Origin: Chitinophagaceae bacterium UBA4407
Lineage (GTDB): Bacteria; Bacteroidota; Bacteroidia; Chitinophagales; Chitinophagaceae
DNA length: 21,388 nt
Assembly: GCA_002390845.1 (NCBI GenBank)
Contig: DGQT01000004.1
Span: 14,056 to 35,443 of the forward strand
Direction: 5' to 3'
The translations under genes were made by a program, and so were the position numbers. Position 1 is the stretch's first letter; every line of letters starts with the position of its first letter. A model generated the notes under the pieces. It made no database searches and had not been told where the DNA came from. It saw nothing but the letters and a program-made list of their open reading frames with translations. Shown in pieces: positions 1-7,475 of the stretch.

Positions 1-392
1 ACCCCAACAAGTATTTCGGAATATTGGGCAATTGTAATTGGTTTTATATAATAATCTTTTACAACAGGTATTTTTTTTGCCCTTTCGATATCTTTTTCAG
101 AAACAGAAGAGCTGATAACATATATAGTAATTTCTTTTACAAGCCTCGTCTTGATAGTTTCATAAGCTTCGAGAAACTCCCATGCATCCATATAGGGCAT
201 GTTTACATCCAGGAAAATGATATCGGGCAGCGCATCTGTATCGGTAACCGTTTGCAATAAAAAATGAAAGGCTTCTTGGCCATTTGAAAAAATTAAGATG
301 TTATTGGTGGCATTGACATGCTGAATCATTTTCTTTGAAGTTACCTGGTAAATCAGGTCGTCATCTATAATGCAAACGGTACTCACTTTCAT
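1..392 (-). CDS. Single-domain response regulator (CheY-like receiver), 3' end cut by window edge
   Basis: Reading the minus strand from the ATG at 392 gives an open frame of at least 130 residues that runs off the window. It has the full receiver pattern: the acidic cluster IDDD at residues 9-12, the phospho-acceptor Asp62 in IFLDVNMPYMD, the switch residues ISSS near 93-96, and the conserved Lys117 in YIKPI. Receiver domains are 120-130 residues, so only a few residues or a short tail are missing, and no output domain is visible. Family knowledge: such stand-alone receivers take phosphate from a histidine kinase and act by protein contact. The partner kinase is not in the window. It is separated from etfA by a terminator at 434-465, so it is probably its own unit. 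Confidence in the fold is high; the role is unknown. Confidence 0.9.
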   Translation of the reverse strand, partial: MKVSTVCIIDDDLIYQVTSKKMIQHVNATNNILIFSNGQEAFHFLLQTVTDTDALPDIIFLDVNMPYMDAWEFLEAYETIKTRLVKEITIYVISSSVSEKDIERAKKIPVVKDYYIKPITIAQYSEILVG

Positions 393-433
393 ATTGGTAT
401 AGGTAAAGATTATTGGTAGAATATCGGAAAAAT

Positions 434-465
434 AAAATCCGGCTAAAATTTGTTAGCCGGATTTT
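434..465 (-). terminator. Rho-independent terminator after etfA
   Basis: A perfect 13-bp stem (434-446 with 453-465, loop 447-452) is followed on the minus strand by ATTTTATTTTT, the T-rich tract expected of an intrinsic terminator. It lies about 50 nt past the etfA stop codon and ends the etfBA unit before the response regulator gene. Confidence 0.85.
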
Positions 466-512
466 GCAATGTTATCTGTATTTTAATTAGCAGAACCTTG
501 CGCTCGTTTAAA

Positions 513-1475
513 TTAAGCGTTATTTAATATCTTTATTTCTTCGGTAAGTTTTGGTATAATTTCGAATGCATCGCCCACAATTCCGTAATCAGCTGCCTTA
601 AAGAAAGGAGCTTCAGGGTCTTTATTGATTACCACAATTGTTTTGCTTCTGTTTACACCGGCAAGATGTTGAATGGCACCGGATATGCCAATTGCTATAT
701 ATAAATTCGGTGCAATTTGTACACCTGTTTGCCCAACATGCTCGTGGTGAGGTCGCCAGTTACTGTCGGCCACAGGACGGCTACATGCTGTTGCAGCATG
801 TAATACATGCGCTAAATCTTCTACAATACCCCAATTTTCAGGTCCCTTTAAACCACGGCCACCGCTTACTACAACATCTGCTTCTGTCAGAGGTACTTCA
901 CCACTTACTTTATTTACACCAGTAATTTTTATTGATGGCGTTGCAACAGTAATATTTAACTGGCTTACTGCTGCAATGCCTTCTCCCGTAACTATTTTGT
1001 AACTATTGGGATTAATTGAAATTACCTTAATAGCAGAACTGATATTTACATTGGCATACGCCTTACCACTAAATACAGTCTTTTTAACAACAAAACCGGT
1101 TGACGTATCCGGTAAAGAAATAGCCCCTGCTACAAGCCCTGCCTTTAAGCCTGCGGCAACTCTTGGTGCAACAGCTTTACCGGTTTGATTATGAGAGAAC
1201 ACTATAATTGTTGCAGATAATTCCACAACAATATCCTCAATAGCTTTGGCATACACCTGCGCATCTAAGTAATTAAGACTTTCATTGCTTACCTGGTGTA
1301 CTTTGCTGATGCCGTATTTTCCTAATGCTGCAAGGTCGTCATTTACGGTACCAAGCAATAAGCCTTCTGCTGCAATCCCCAATTGTTTAGCTACTGCAGC
1401 TCCATAGGAAAGCGCTTCGAAGGATGCTTTTTTTATATGACCATCAGAATGGTCGAGAAATATTAAGACTGACAT
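513..1475 (-). CDS. etfA: Electron transfer flavoprotein subunit alpha
   Basis: A 320-residue protein matching the alpha (FixB-type) subunit of electron transfer flavoprotein. The N-terminal half is a Rossmann-like domain; the C-terminal FAD-binding domain is recognisable by GGRGLKGPENW, by CSRPVADSNW, by HEHVGQTG and by IAIGISGAIQHLAG, followed by NKDPEAPFF and ADYGIVGD near the end. Family knowledge: EtfAB carries electrons from acyl-CoA and related dehydrogenases to the quinone pool through ETF-quinone oxidoreductase. It lies downstream of etfB on the same strand, but the 144-nt gap is wide for this pair and holds a repeat arm (1561-1610). The ATG at 1475 is the natural start. It is followed by a strong terminator. 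Confidence 0.96.
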   Translation of the reverse strand: MSVLIFLDHSDGHIKKASFEALSYGAAVAKQLGIAAEGLLLGTVNDDLAALGKYGISKVHQVSNESLNYLDAQVYAKAIEDIVVELSATIIVFSHNQTGKAVAPRVAAGLKAGLVAGAISLPDTSTGFVVKKTVFSGKAYANVNISSAIKVISINPNSYKIVTGEGIAAVSQLNITVATPSIKITGVNKVSGEVPLTEADVVVSGGRGLKGPENWGIVEDLAHVLHAATACSRPVADSNWRPHHEHVGQTGVQIAPNLYIAIGISGAIQHLAGVNRSKTIVVINKDPEAPFFKAADYGIVGDAFEIIPKLTEEIKILNNA

Positions 1476-1560
1476 ATTATTAAATTACAGTTTTATTTAG
1501 AAGTTGTAAGTGATTCGGGCAACAATGTGCATCATTAAGCTGAATAGATACATACAGTAA

Positions 1561-1610
1561 AAGTGTGCGACGCAAGAAAAGCTTAATCGATGTTATATGT
1601 TCGGCAAACA
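1561..1610 (+). repeat. Intergenic repeat arm R1 (core 1561-1575)
   Basis: The exact 15-nt core AAGTGTGCGACGCAA at 1561-1575 is followed by the outer arm GAAAAGCTTAAT and a weakly conserved GTTCGGC box near 1600. It is a solo arm, with no convincing inverted partner on the left. It lies between etfB and etfA, inside what should be one transcription unit, with the outer end facing the etfB stop codon at 1620. Confidence 0.8.
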
Positions 1611-1619
1611 ATGTATTCC

Positions 1620-2363
1620 CTATATAGCTTTAGCTTCTTCGTGCAACAGGCGCACCAGTTCTGCCACATTATCTGCTGCAACTAATTTTACTCCTGCTTT
1701 TGCGGGTGGCAGTTCGTAGCTCACCACATTGGTTAATGCTTCAATTGCTATGGGTTCAACTACTTTTAAGGGTTTTGTTCGAGCCGCCATAATGCCGCGC
1801 ATATTGGGAATGCGTTGTTCTGCCATACCTTTCTGGCAACTTACAACAACAGGTAATAACACTTCGCAAATTTCTTCGCCCCCTTCAATTTCGCGTTCAA
1901 TTGTAGCTGTTGTGCCGTTAATATTAAATTTTGTGGCCAGGGAAACATAAGGCATGTTTAGTAATTCTGCAAGCATGCCTCCTATAGAAGAACCGTTGTA
2001 GTCGATTGTTTCTTTTCCTGTAAAAATAAGATCGTAGCCACCTGCTTTTGCCACTTCAGCAATTTGTGCCGCAATATAGTAGCTGTCGCTGCTTTCAGCG
2101 TTTATACGTATGGCCTCATCGCCTCCGAGGGCCAGAGCCTTACGGATAACCGGATCGCAATCTGCACCTCCGGCAGTTACAAGATGCACTATTATGGAAG
2201 TGTCTTTTTCTTTTAGCTCCAGAGCTCTAACCAATGCATACCATTCATCGTAAGGGTTAATAATCCATTGAACACCATTTTCTTCAAATTTGGTGTTGCC
2301 ATCTTTAAAGGCAACTTTCGATGTTGTGTCGGGCGTTTTGCTTATGCATACCAATATTTTCAT
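1620..2363 (-). CDS. etfB: Electron transfer flavoprotein subunit beta
   Basis: A 247-residue protein of the FixA/EtfB family. It begins MKILVCISKTPDT, the usual start of this subunit, and carries the signature region around VSCQKGMAEQRIPNMRGIMAARTKPLKV. The motif FTGKETIDYNGSSIGGMLAE corresponds to the AMP-binding loop of beta subunits. Family knowledge: it forms the heterodimer with EtfA and holds the structural AMP. It is the first gene of the etfBA unit, with a Bacteroidota-type promoter at 2428-2457. The length is normal for the family. A repeat arm lies just beyond its stop codon, before etfA. Confidence 0.96.
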   Translation of the reverse strand: MKILVCISKTPDTTSKVAFKDGNTKFEENGVQWIINPYDEWYALVRALELKEKDTSIIVHLVTAGGADCDPVIRKALALGGDEAIRINAESSDSYYIAAQIAEVAKAGGYDLIFTGKETIDYNGSSIGGMLAELLNMPYVSLATKFNINGTTATIEREIEGGEEICEVLLPVVVSCQKGMAEQRIPNMRGIMAARTKPLKVVEPIAIEALTNVVSYELPPAKAGVKLVAADNVAELVRLLHEEAKAI

Positions 2364-2427
2364 TGCGTGTAGTTTAACAGGCTTTTCATAAGAAAGTCAA
2401 AAAAATAGTTGTTTATGCAACTAATTG

Positions 2428-2457
2428 CAAATATAGTATCTAAATTATTGCGACAAA
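2428..2457 (-). promoter_or_regulatory. Predicted promoter of etfBA
   Basis: On the minus strand TTTG (2457-2454), an 18-nt spacer and TATATTTG (2435-2428) match the Bacteroidota -33/-7 consensus TTTG and TAnnTTTG. The transcript would start near 2421, about 58 nt before the etfB start codon. Confidence 0.65.
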
Positions 2458-2633
2458 AGTTTGCAGAGAATTTTTTTCAATTTGTATCTCTGATATTCAA
2501 GGAATTTCGCTATCAATATTCCTTGTTTATAAACATTATTACCCGGTATACAAAAAATTAACAAAATGCTGGTATCGTTTTTGTCTTATTAAATTAAACG
2601 AAAACCTAAATACCCCGTCTTTAGTACTTTAAA

Positions 2634-3656
2634 ATGGAAAAAATGAGAAACCTGAAATTTATATTGACTTTTTTTAGCATAGCACTGAGTGCCCTGCTGA
2701 TGAATGGATGTTCGAAGAATTCAACTACGCCAATAGCTCCTCCACCTCCTCCACCGGGATCTGGAAATATTTTACAAAATGTAGTTTATGGTAAGAATAT
2801 AAATGTAGACGGTCAAATGGAAACACTTGATATGGACATTTACTTCCCCCCAAATATGCAGCCCGGGAAAAAATATCCCTTGGTAATGCATATGCATGGC
2901 GGTGGCTATTCAATCGGAACTAAAGATAATTCTGCAGGAAAATGCCTGTTACTTGCTGATTCAGGATTTATTGCAGCAACCATCAATTACAGGCTTGGAT
3001 GGGATAATGGCCCTGGTGTATGTGCCGGCGATATGGCATCCTTATACGAAGCTGCCTACCGCGCCATTCAGGATGCCAATGCTGCAATGCGTTTTCTTGT
3101 TTCAAAGGCCGATGCATATCAAATAGATACAAACTGGATCTTCGAAAGCGGAGCAAGCGCAGGCGGTTCCATAGCCCTTACCAGTACTTATATGACGGAT
3201 GCGTATGTACAGGCTACCACTCCTGATGTTGTAGCTAAATTGGGTGGTTTAAACAACCAGGGTAATAACCTTACCAATACATTTTCTGTAAAAGGGATTT
3301 GCAGTATTGGAGGTTCTTTGCAGGATTCTACCCTTATCAATTCAAATAAGGCAGTACCTACTATTTTCTTTCAGGGCGGTGCAGATCAAACAATTCCGGT
3401 TGATATTGGTACCTATTTAATGTGCCCGAATTATATACAGTTGTTTGGCTCATTATGTCTCTACAGGCAATTAGAAGCCAATGGAAAGCCAGTAGTTGCA
3501 CATATTTTACCTGGTGCCGATCATGGAAATAATGGTGACAGCGGTTTTTCAAACGATTTTATGATGAGCAATACCGCATGTTTCTTTCATAGCCTTATGA
3601 AGAAAGGCCCTCTTCAAAACGGTATATATTACGGAACAATAAACAGTTGTAAATAA
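2634..3656 (+). CDS. Lipoprotein alpha/beta hydrolase (carboxylesterase-like)
   Basis: 340 residues. The N-terminus has a hydrophobic signal followed by LLMNGC, a lipobox with Cys26, then a Ser/Thr/Pro-rich linker with a run of prolines (36-41) typical of surface or periplasmic lipoproteins. The rest is an alpha/beta hydrolase: the oxyanion loop HGGGY at 88-92, nucleophile elbow GASAGG with Ser175, a likely acid Asp251 in GGADQTIP, and His297 in PGADHGN. Family knowledge: HGGGY-type enzymes hydrolyse carboxylic esters, including acetyl or feruloyl esters on glycans; the substrate cannot be read here. Met1 (2634) and Met4 (2643) are both possible starts. It is monocistronic and ends at a strong terminator. 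Confidence 0.9.
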   Translation: MEKMRNLKFILTFFSIALSALLMNGCSKNSTTPIAPPPPPPGSGNILQNVVYGKNINVDGQMETLDMDIYFPPNMQPGKKYPLVMHMHGGGYSIGTKDNSAGKCLLLADSGFIAATINYRLGWDNGPGVCAGDMASLYEAAYRAIQDANAAMRFLVSKADAYQIDTNWIFESGASAGGSIALTSTYMTDAYVQATTPDVVAKLGGLNNQGNNLTNTFSVKGICSIGGSLQDSTLINSNKAVPTIFFQGGADQTIPVDIGTYLMCPNYIQLFGSLCLYRQLEANGKPVVAHILPGADHGNNGDSGFSNDFMMSNTACFFHSLMKKGPLQNGIYYGTINSCK

Positions 3657-3670
3657 GTATCTATAAATTT

Positions 3671-3706
3671 AAAAGGCTCCGGTATGTTGAAGTACCGGAG
3701 CCTTTT
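3671..3706 (+). terminator. Rho-independent terminator after the esterase gene
   Basis: A perfect 14-bp stem (3671-3684 with 3693-3706, loop 3685-3692) ends in a T-run at 3703-3708. It begins 15 nt after the stop codon. The outer arm of repeat R2 starts directly in this T-run. Confidence 0.92.
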
Positions 3707-4018
3707 TTATTTTTAGCCAAGCTACAGAATTACTATGATGCACCGCTTGCGTCGCACCCTTGAGCTGTATATCTTTATTCAGCAATGAACGCGTAGAACC
3801 TGCAGTGGTAAATACCACTTTAGCATGTGGAAATTTTGCTACGTTCCGCAGATCCCAAATGGTTTGTATGCATTAGGCAAACAAAAATGAATTTTTATAG
3901 CGATCACCTTCCTGCGGCTGCTACTCTTCGCTTAAATGTCGCCATGAAAGAAGAACTGCGAAACGAGCGTGGCAAGTAAAGCAGCAATGAAATACATTTG
4001 TTCGGCTCCAATTTTTTT
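3704..4018. repeat. Two-armed composite repeat R2/B1 (A core 3747-3761; B module 3926-3976)
   Basis: The left arm begins in the T-run of the esterase terminator, carries a TAGCCAAGC box, ACTATGATGC and then the core TTGCGTCGCACCCTT. The right arm is inverted: the B module (3926-3976), then GTGGCAAGTAAAGCAGCAAT, then GGCTCCAATTTTTTT. Left and right ends are inverted versions of the same arm with different inner modules. Between them about 160 nt show nothing recognisable. The element fills nearly all of the gap before the ComA gene. Confidence 0.75.
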
Positions 4019-4106
4019 GGGTTATATTAACGCTGTCAGTTAATGTGAAAGGCATAAATAAAGAATTAGTTTTTATTTTCGTGCCCGCACGATTAATATG
4101 TTACCT

Positions 4107-4114
4107 TAAATTTG
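4107..4114 (+). promoter_or_regulatory. Predicted -7 promoter element for comA-aroE
   Basis: TAAATTTG fits the Bacteroidota -7 consensus TAnnTTTG and would start a transcript near 4120, about 20 nt before the ATG at 4141. I see no good TTTG at the -33 position, so this is weaker than the other promoters listed. It also argues against a start upstream of 4141. Confidence 0.45.
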
Positions 4115-4140
4115 CAAATTCCAACATCAACCGTACAAAC

Positions 4141-4914
4141 ATGAATTTCAATCTGTCGCAAATGCCCGATCGTAACGTGAAACCCCGTACTAACGGTATT
4201 ACAATGGTTATGGATAAAGGGCTGAGTATTCCTGAAGTACATAATTTTATGAGCCTCTGCGAGCCGCATGTTGATATAGTGAAACTTGGTTTTGGTACCT
4301 CTTATGTTACGCCAAACCTTCGTGAAAAAATTGAAGCCTACCAGGCTTATGGAATTCCGGTTTACTTTGGCGGAACCTTGTTTGAAGCCTTCTTAATACG
4401 CAACCAGTTTGAAGATTATATTGCTATTTGCAAAGATTATAAGATCACCCACATGGAAGTAAGCGATGGTTCTGTTACCATTCCGCATGCTGAGAAATGT
4501 GGTTATATAGAAAAACTTACCAAATACGGCACTGTACTGAGTGAGGTGGGTAGCAAAGATGCAGCACATATTATTCCTCCGTATAAGTGGATTGAACTGA
4601 TGCGTGCAGAACTTGAAGCGGGCAGCACCTATGTAATTGCCGAAGCACGTGAAAGCGGCAACGTTGGTATTTACCGCGGCAGTGGCGAAGTGCGTGAAGG
4701 CCTTGTTCAGGAAATTCTTACTCAAATACCCGGTGAAAAGGTTTTATGGGAAGCTCCCCAGAAAGGGCAGCAACTATATTTTCTTGAATTATTGGGCTGT
4801 AATGTAAACCTTGGCAATATTGCACCATCAGAAGTAATACCGCTGGAAACCATGCGGGTAGGACTTCGTGGCGATACGTTTGAGCTTTACCTGAATAAAG
4901 AAACTACTTCATAA
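4141..4914 (+). CDS. Phosphosulfolactate synthase family protein (ComA-like)
   Basis: 257 residues from the ATG at 4141. An upstream ATG at 4045 is in frame but would add residues unlike the family and precede the predicted promoter. The sequence is a ComA-type TIM barrel: NGITMVMDKGLS at 18-29, VDIVKLGFGTSY at 44-55, the phosphate-type loop FGGTLFE at 76-82, MEVSDGSVTIP at 105-115, VIAEARESGNVGIY at 165-178 and NLGNIAPSEVIPLE at 223-236. Family knowledge: ComA joins sulfite to phosphoenolpyruvate to give phosphosulfolactate for coenzyme M in methanogens; homologues also occur in Bacteroidota and in plants (HSA32), where the reaction is less clear. Here it overlaps aroE by one base (TAATG), so the two are co-translated. 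No other coenzyme M genes are present. Confidence 0.9.
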   Translation: MNFNLSQMPDRNVKPRTNGITMVMDKGLSIPEVHNFMSLCEPHVDIVKLGFGTSYVTPNLREKIEAYQAYGIPVYFGGTLFEAFLIRNQFEDYIAICKDYKITHMEVSDGSVTIPHAEKCGYIEKLTKYGTVLSEVGSKDAAHIIPPYKWIELMRAELEAGSTYVIAEARESGNVGIYRGSGEVREGLVQEILTQIPGEKVLWEAPQKGQQLYFLELLGCNVNLGNIAPSEVIPLETMRVGLRGDTFELYLNKETTS

Positions 4915-5651
4915 TGCGTGAATACGGATTAATCGGTTATCCATTATCACACTCATTTTCACAAAAATATTTCACTCAAAAATTTGAGAAGGAAGCAATT
5001 GCAGACGCGGTGTTCCATGCGTTTGCCATTCCTTCCATCGAAGAACTTCCGCAGCTTTTAAAAGATCATCCGCAGTTGGTGGGTTTTTGTATTACCATTC
5101 CTTACAAAAGATCAGTAATGCAATACCTTAATGAAGCTTCAGATGCTGTTAAGCAAATGGATGCCTGCAACTGCGTTAGAATAACCAATGGCAAACTGTA
5201 TGGTTTTAATACAGATGTGGTGGGTTTTGAAAAATCTTTCATTAAACACCTGCAGCCACATCATACCCATGCATTGATTCTTGGTACCGGCGGCGCATCA
5301 TCGGCAGTTGAATTTGTGTTGAAGAAGCTCAACATCGCTTATCATTTTGTTTCCCGCACAAAAGATGAATCGAAAAATATTCTTGGTTATACCGATGTAA
5401 ATGAAGCGCTGCTGGCTACACATTCAGTTATTATCAATTGCACACCGCTTGGCACGTATCCAAATGTTGATGCGGCACCGCAACTACCCTATCATCTCCT
5501 AAATGCTTCCCACTATCTTTTCGATCTGGTGTACAATCCTCCCAAAACAAAATTCCTTTTACTTGGCGAACAGCAGGGCGCAACTATGGAAAACGGTTCC
5601 GAAATGCTGGCTTTGCAGGCCGAAGAAAACTGGATTATCTGGAATAGTTAG
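4914..5651 (+). CDS. aroE: Shikimate dehydrogenase
   Basis: 245 residues. The N-terminal substrate domain has GLIGYPLSHSFS at 5-16 (Ser12 and Ser14 of the shikimate site), the catalytic Lys65 in ITIPYK, Asn86 in DACNCV and Asp101 in GFNTD. The NADP-binding domain has LGTGGASSAV at 123-132 and NCTPLGTYP further on, ending with NGSEMLALQAE. Family knowledge: reduces 3-dehydroshikimate to shikimate in aromatic amino-acid synthesis, using NADPH. It is somewhat shorter than the E. coli enzyme (272) but typical for Bacteroidota. The start codon overlaps the comA stop, showing translational coupling. A repeat element begins a few bases after its stop codon. Confidence 0.95.
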   Translation: MREYGLIGYPLSHSFSQKYFTQKFEKEAIADAVFHAFAIPSIEELPQLLKDHPQLVGFCITIPYKRSVMQYLNEASDAVKQMDACNCVRITNGKLYGFNTDVVGFEKSFIKHLQPHHTHALILGTGGASSAVEFVLKKLNIAYHFVSRTKDESKNILGYTDVNEALLATHSVIINCTPLGTYPNVDAAPQLPYHLLNASHYLFDLVYNPPKTKFLLLGEQQGATMENGSEMLALQAEENWIIWNS

Positions 5652-5653
5652 GG

Positions 5654-5826
5654 AAATATTTTTGAGCCAAACAATAGGATTTCAATTTAGCGTTCGTTGC
5701 GTCGCACACTTGTACTGCAGTATATCAGTCAACAACTGGGGCAACTGTCTACCAAAGTTTCAACAGTAAAAGTGTGCGACGCAAGTAAAGCTTCATAGTA
5801 GTAATACAGCCCGGCTCATTATTTCA
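5654..5826. repeat. Two-armed inverted repeat element R3 (cores 5697-5711 and 5770-5784)
   Basis: The left arm (TATTTTTGAGCC, then TTGCGTCGCACACTT) and the right arm (AAGTGTGCGACGCAA, GTAAAGCTTCATAGTAGTAA, GCCCGGCTCATT) are inverted copies with exact 15-bp cores about 58 nt apart. This is the clearest complete copy of the two-armed form, about 170 bp. It exactly fills the aroE to glutamine synthetase gap up to the promoter of the latter. Confidence 0.88.
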
Positions 5827-5852
5827 ACAATCATTACTCTTGCTTATATTTG
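5822..5852 (+). promoter_or_regulatory. Predicted promoter of the glutamine synthetase family gene
   Basis: TTTC (5822-5825), a 19-nt spacer and TATATTTG (5845-5852) match the Bacteroidota promoter, with one mismatch in the -33 box. The right end of repeat R3 abuts or overlaps the -33 box, so the repeat may supply part of this promoter. Transcription would start near 5858. Confidence 0.65.
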
Positions 5853-5880
5853 GTTTCATTTCTTTTTAAAAATTCCAGCA

Positions 5881-7251
5881 ATGCCGAACAAATTATCTAA
5901 CGCCGAAATCATTCAGCAACTCACTGATCAAAATACACAGAAAGTAAAATTGGCCATCACCGATATTGACGGCATCCTGCGTGGTAAAATGATCAGCTTC
6001 GATAAATTCAAATCCATTGCAGAAAAAGGTTTTGGTTTTTGCAATGTAGTGTTTGGCTGGGATGCAGCCGACGTGGCTTATGATAACGTGCAGGTTACCG
6101 GCTGGCATACAGGCTATCCCGATTCAACTGCGGTAATTGATCTGCAGACTTTCCGCAAAGTTCCATGGGAGAATGATGTGCCTTTTTTTCTTGCAGATTT
6201 CCGCGACGAAAAAGGAAATGATTTGCCTGTTTGTCCGAGAAGTTTATTAAGAAAAATTGCAAAGCAGGCAAATGATGCAGGTTATATTCCCTATTGTTCG
6301 CAGGAGTTTGAATGGTTCAACCTTATCAACAATGTGGATGAATTATATGAAAATAAATTCCGCGATCTTAAGCCAATGACGCATGGCATGTTTGGCTATT
6401 CAGTGTTGCGTTCTTCACAAAAAAGTGGCTTCTTTAACGACCTCTTTGACCTACTTCAAAAATTTGATGTACCTATTGAAGGTCTGCACACAGAAACCGG
6501 TCCGGGCGTATATGAAGCAGCGATTGTTTATTCAGAAATTCTTGAAGCCGCAGACCGCGCCGTGCTTTTTAAAAGCGGCGCAAAACAGATTGCCAACCAG
6601 CACGGACTCATTGCAACTTTCATGGCGAAGTTCAATGAAAATCTTCCAGGCTGCAGCGGGCATGTGCACCAGAGTTTATGGAGCACAGAAAAAAAACAAA
6701 ACCTTTTTTACGATAAAAAAAGCAAAACCGGTATCAGCGCTTTGATGGAAAATTATATTGCCGGCCAGTTGCATTGCCTGCCTTATATATTGCCCATGTT
6801 TGCGCCAACCGTAAACAGTTACAAGCGTTTGGTAGAAGGTGCATGGGCGCCCACTACATTAACATGGGCCATTGATAACCGCACCACTGCTTTGCGTGCA
6901 TTGCCCTCAAGCGCTACTGCCACAAGGCTTGAGACAAGAGTGGTGGGCAGCGACAGCAATCCTTATCTCGCCATGGCCGCCTGTCTTGCATCGGGTTTGT
7001 ATGGTGTAAAAAATAAATTGAAATTAAAAACCCCTGCAACCATTGGCAATGGTTATGCAGATCTGCGCAACGGAACCTTACCAAAAAATCTTTGGGATGC
7101 CACACAAAATATGAAAGAGTCGCCCATTGCAAAAGAGCTGTTTGGCGAAGCATTCGTAGATCATTTCACCGCAACAAGAGAGTGGGAGTGGCGGCAGTTC
7201 AGCAAAGTAGTTACCGATTGGGAACTGAAAAGATATTTAGAAATTATTTAA
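5881..7251 (+). CDS. Glutamine synthetase family protein (type I fold)
   Basis: 456 residues, close to the length of type I glutamine synthetases. The beta-grasp N-terminus spans roughly 18-110. The catalytic domain shows QEFEWF at 141-146 (metal-binding glutamates), ETGPGVYEAA at 205-214, the ATP and ammonium-site stretch SGHVHQSLW at 259-267, PTVNSYKRL at 309-317, DNRTTALRA at 332-340 and RLETRVVGSDSNPYLA at 349-364. The adenylylation loop of enterobacterial GlnA is not recognisable. Family knowledge: members ligate an amine to the gamma-carboxyl of glutamate with ATP; besides ammonia some use polyamines or other amines. Many Bacteroidota rely on type III GlnN for bulk glutamine, so this may be a specialised ligase (inference). 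It is monocistronic with its own promoter. Confidence 0.92.
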   Translation: MPNKLSNAEIIQQLTDQNTQKVKLAITDIDGILRGKMISFDKFKSIAEKGFGFCNVVFGWDAADVAYDNVQVTGWHTGYPDSTAVIDLQTFRKVPWENDVPFFLADFRDEKGNDLPVCPRSLLRKIAKQANDAGYIPYCSQEFEWFNLINNVDELYENKFRDLKPMTHGMFGYSVLRSSQKSGFFNDLFDLLQKFDVPIEGLHTETGPGVYEAAIVYSEILEAADRAVLFKSGAKQIANQHGLIATFMAKFNENLPGCSGHVHQSLWSTEKKQNLFYDKKSKTGISALMENYIAGQLHCLPYILPMFAPTVNSYKRLVEGAWAPTTLTWAIDNRTTALRALPSSATATRLETRVVGSDSNPYLAMAACLASGLYGVKNKLKLKTPATIGNGYADLRNGTLPKNLWDATQNMKESPIAKELFGEAFVDHFTATREWEWRQFSKVVTDWELKRYLEII

Positions 7252-7354
7252 TTTTTTGAACCAGGCAGAAGTTTTTTATGGCGTCTTCGTTGCGTCGCAC
7301 ACTTGTACGGTTGGATTATATATTGAGCTTTTACCGAAGCGAAGAATGAAGCGA
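7252..7354 (-). repeat. One-armed repeat R4 (core 7290-7304, inner domain 7305-7354)
   Basis: The arm starts in a T-run directly after the TAA of the preceding gene, with TTTTTTGAACCAGGC, then the core TTGCGTCGCACACTT and a 50-nt inner domain that begins GTACGGTTGGATTATATATT. The inner domain is shared with R5, R7, R8 and R9. The remaining 120 nt to the next gene show nothing I can name. Confidence 0.85.
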
Positions 7355-7475
7355 AATGGTTTATAAACTATGGCAAGTATGGAGGGCTGACTTGTTGGTG
7401 GTGTACTTGGGCATGCCTAATCTTTTAATGCATTATTTTGTTTAGCTATGAGAATAATTTTATAGACATCTAATA

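Noticed and set aside
24..260. Plus-strand open frame over the response regulator
   Set aside because: It is antisense to a clear receiver domain and its translation has no domain-like composition.
4045..4140. Upstream in-frame ATG for the ComA-like gene
   Set aside because: It precedes the predicted -7 box and adds residues with no resemblance to the family; the family start fits 4141.
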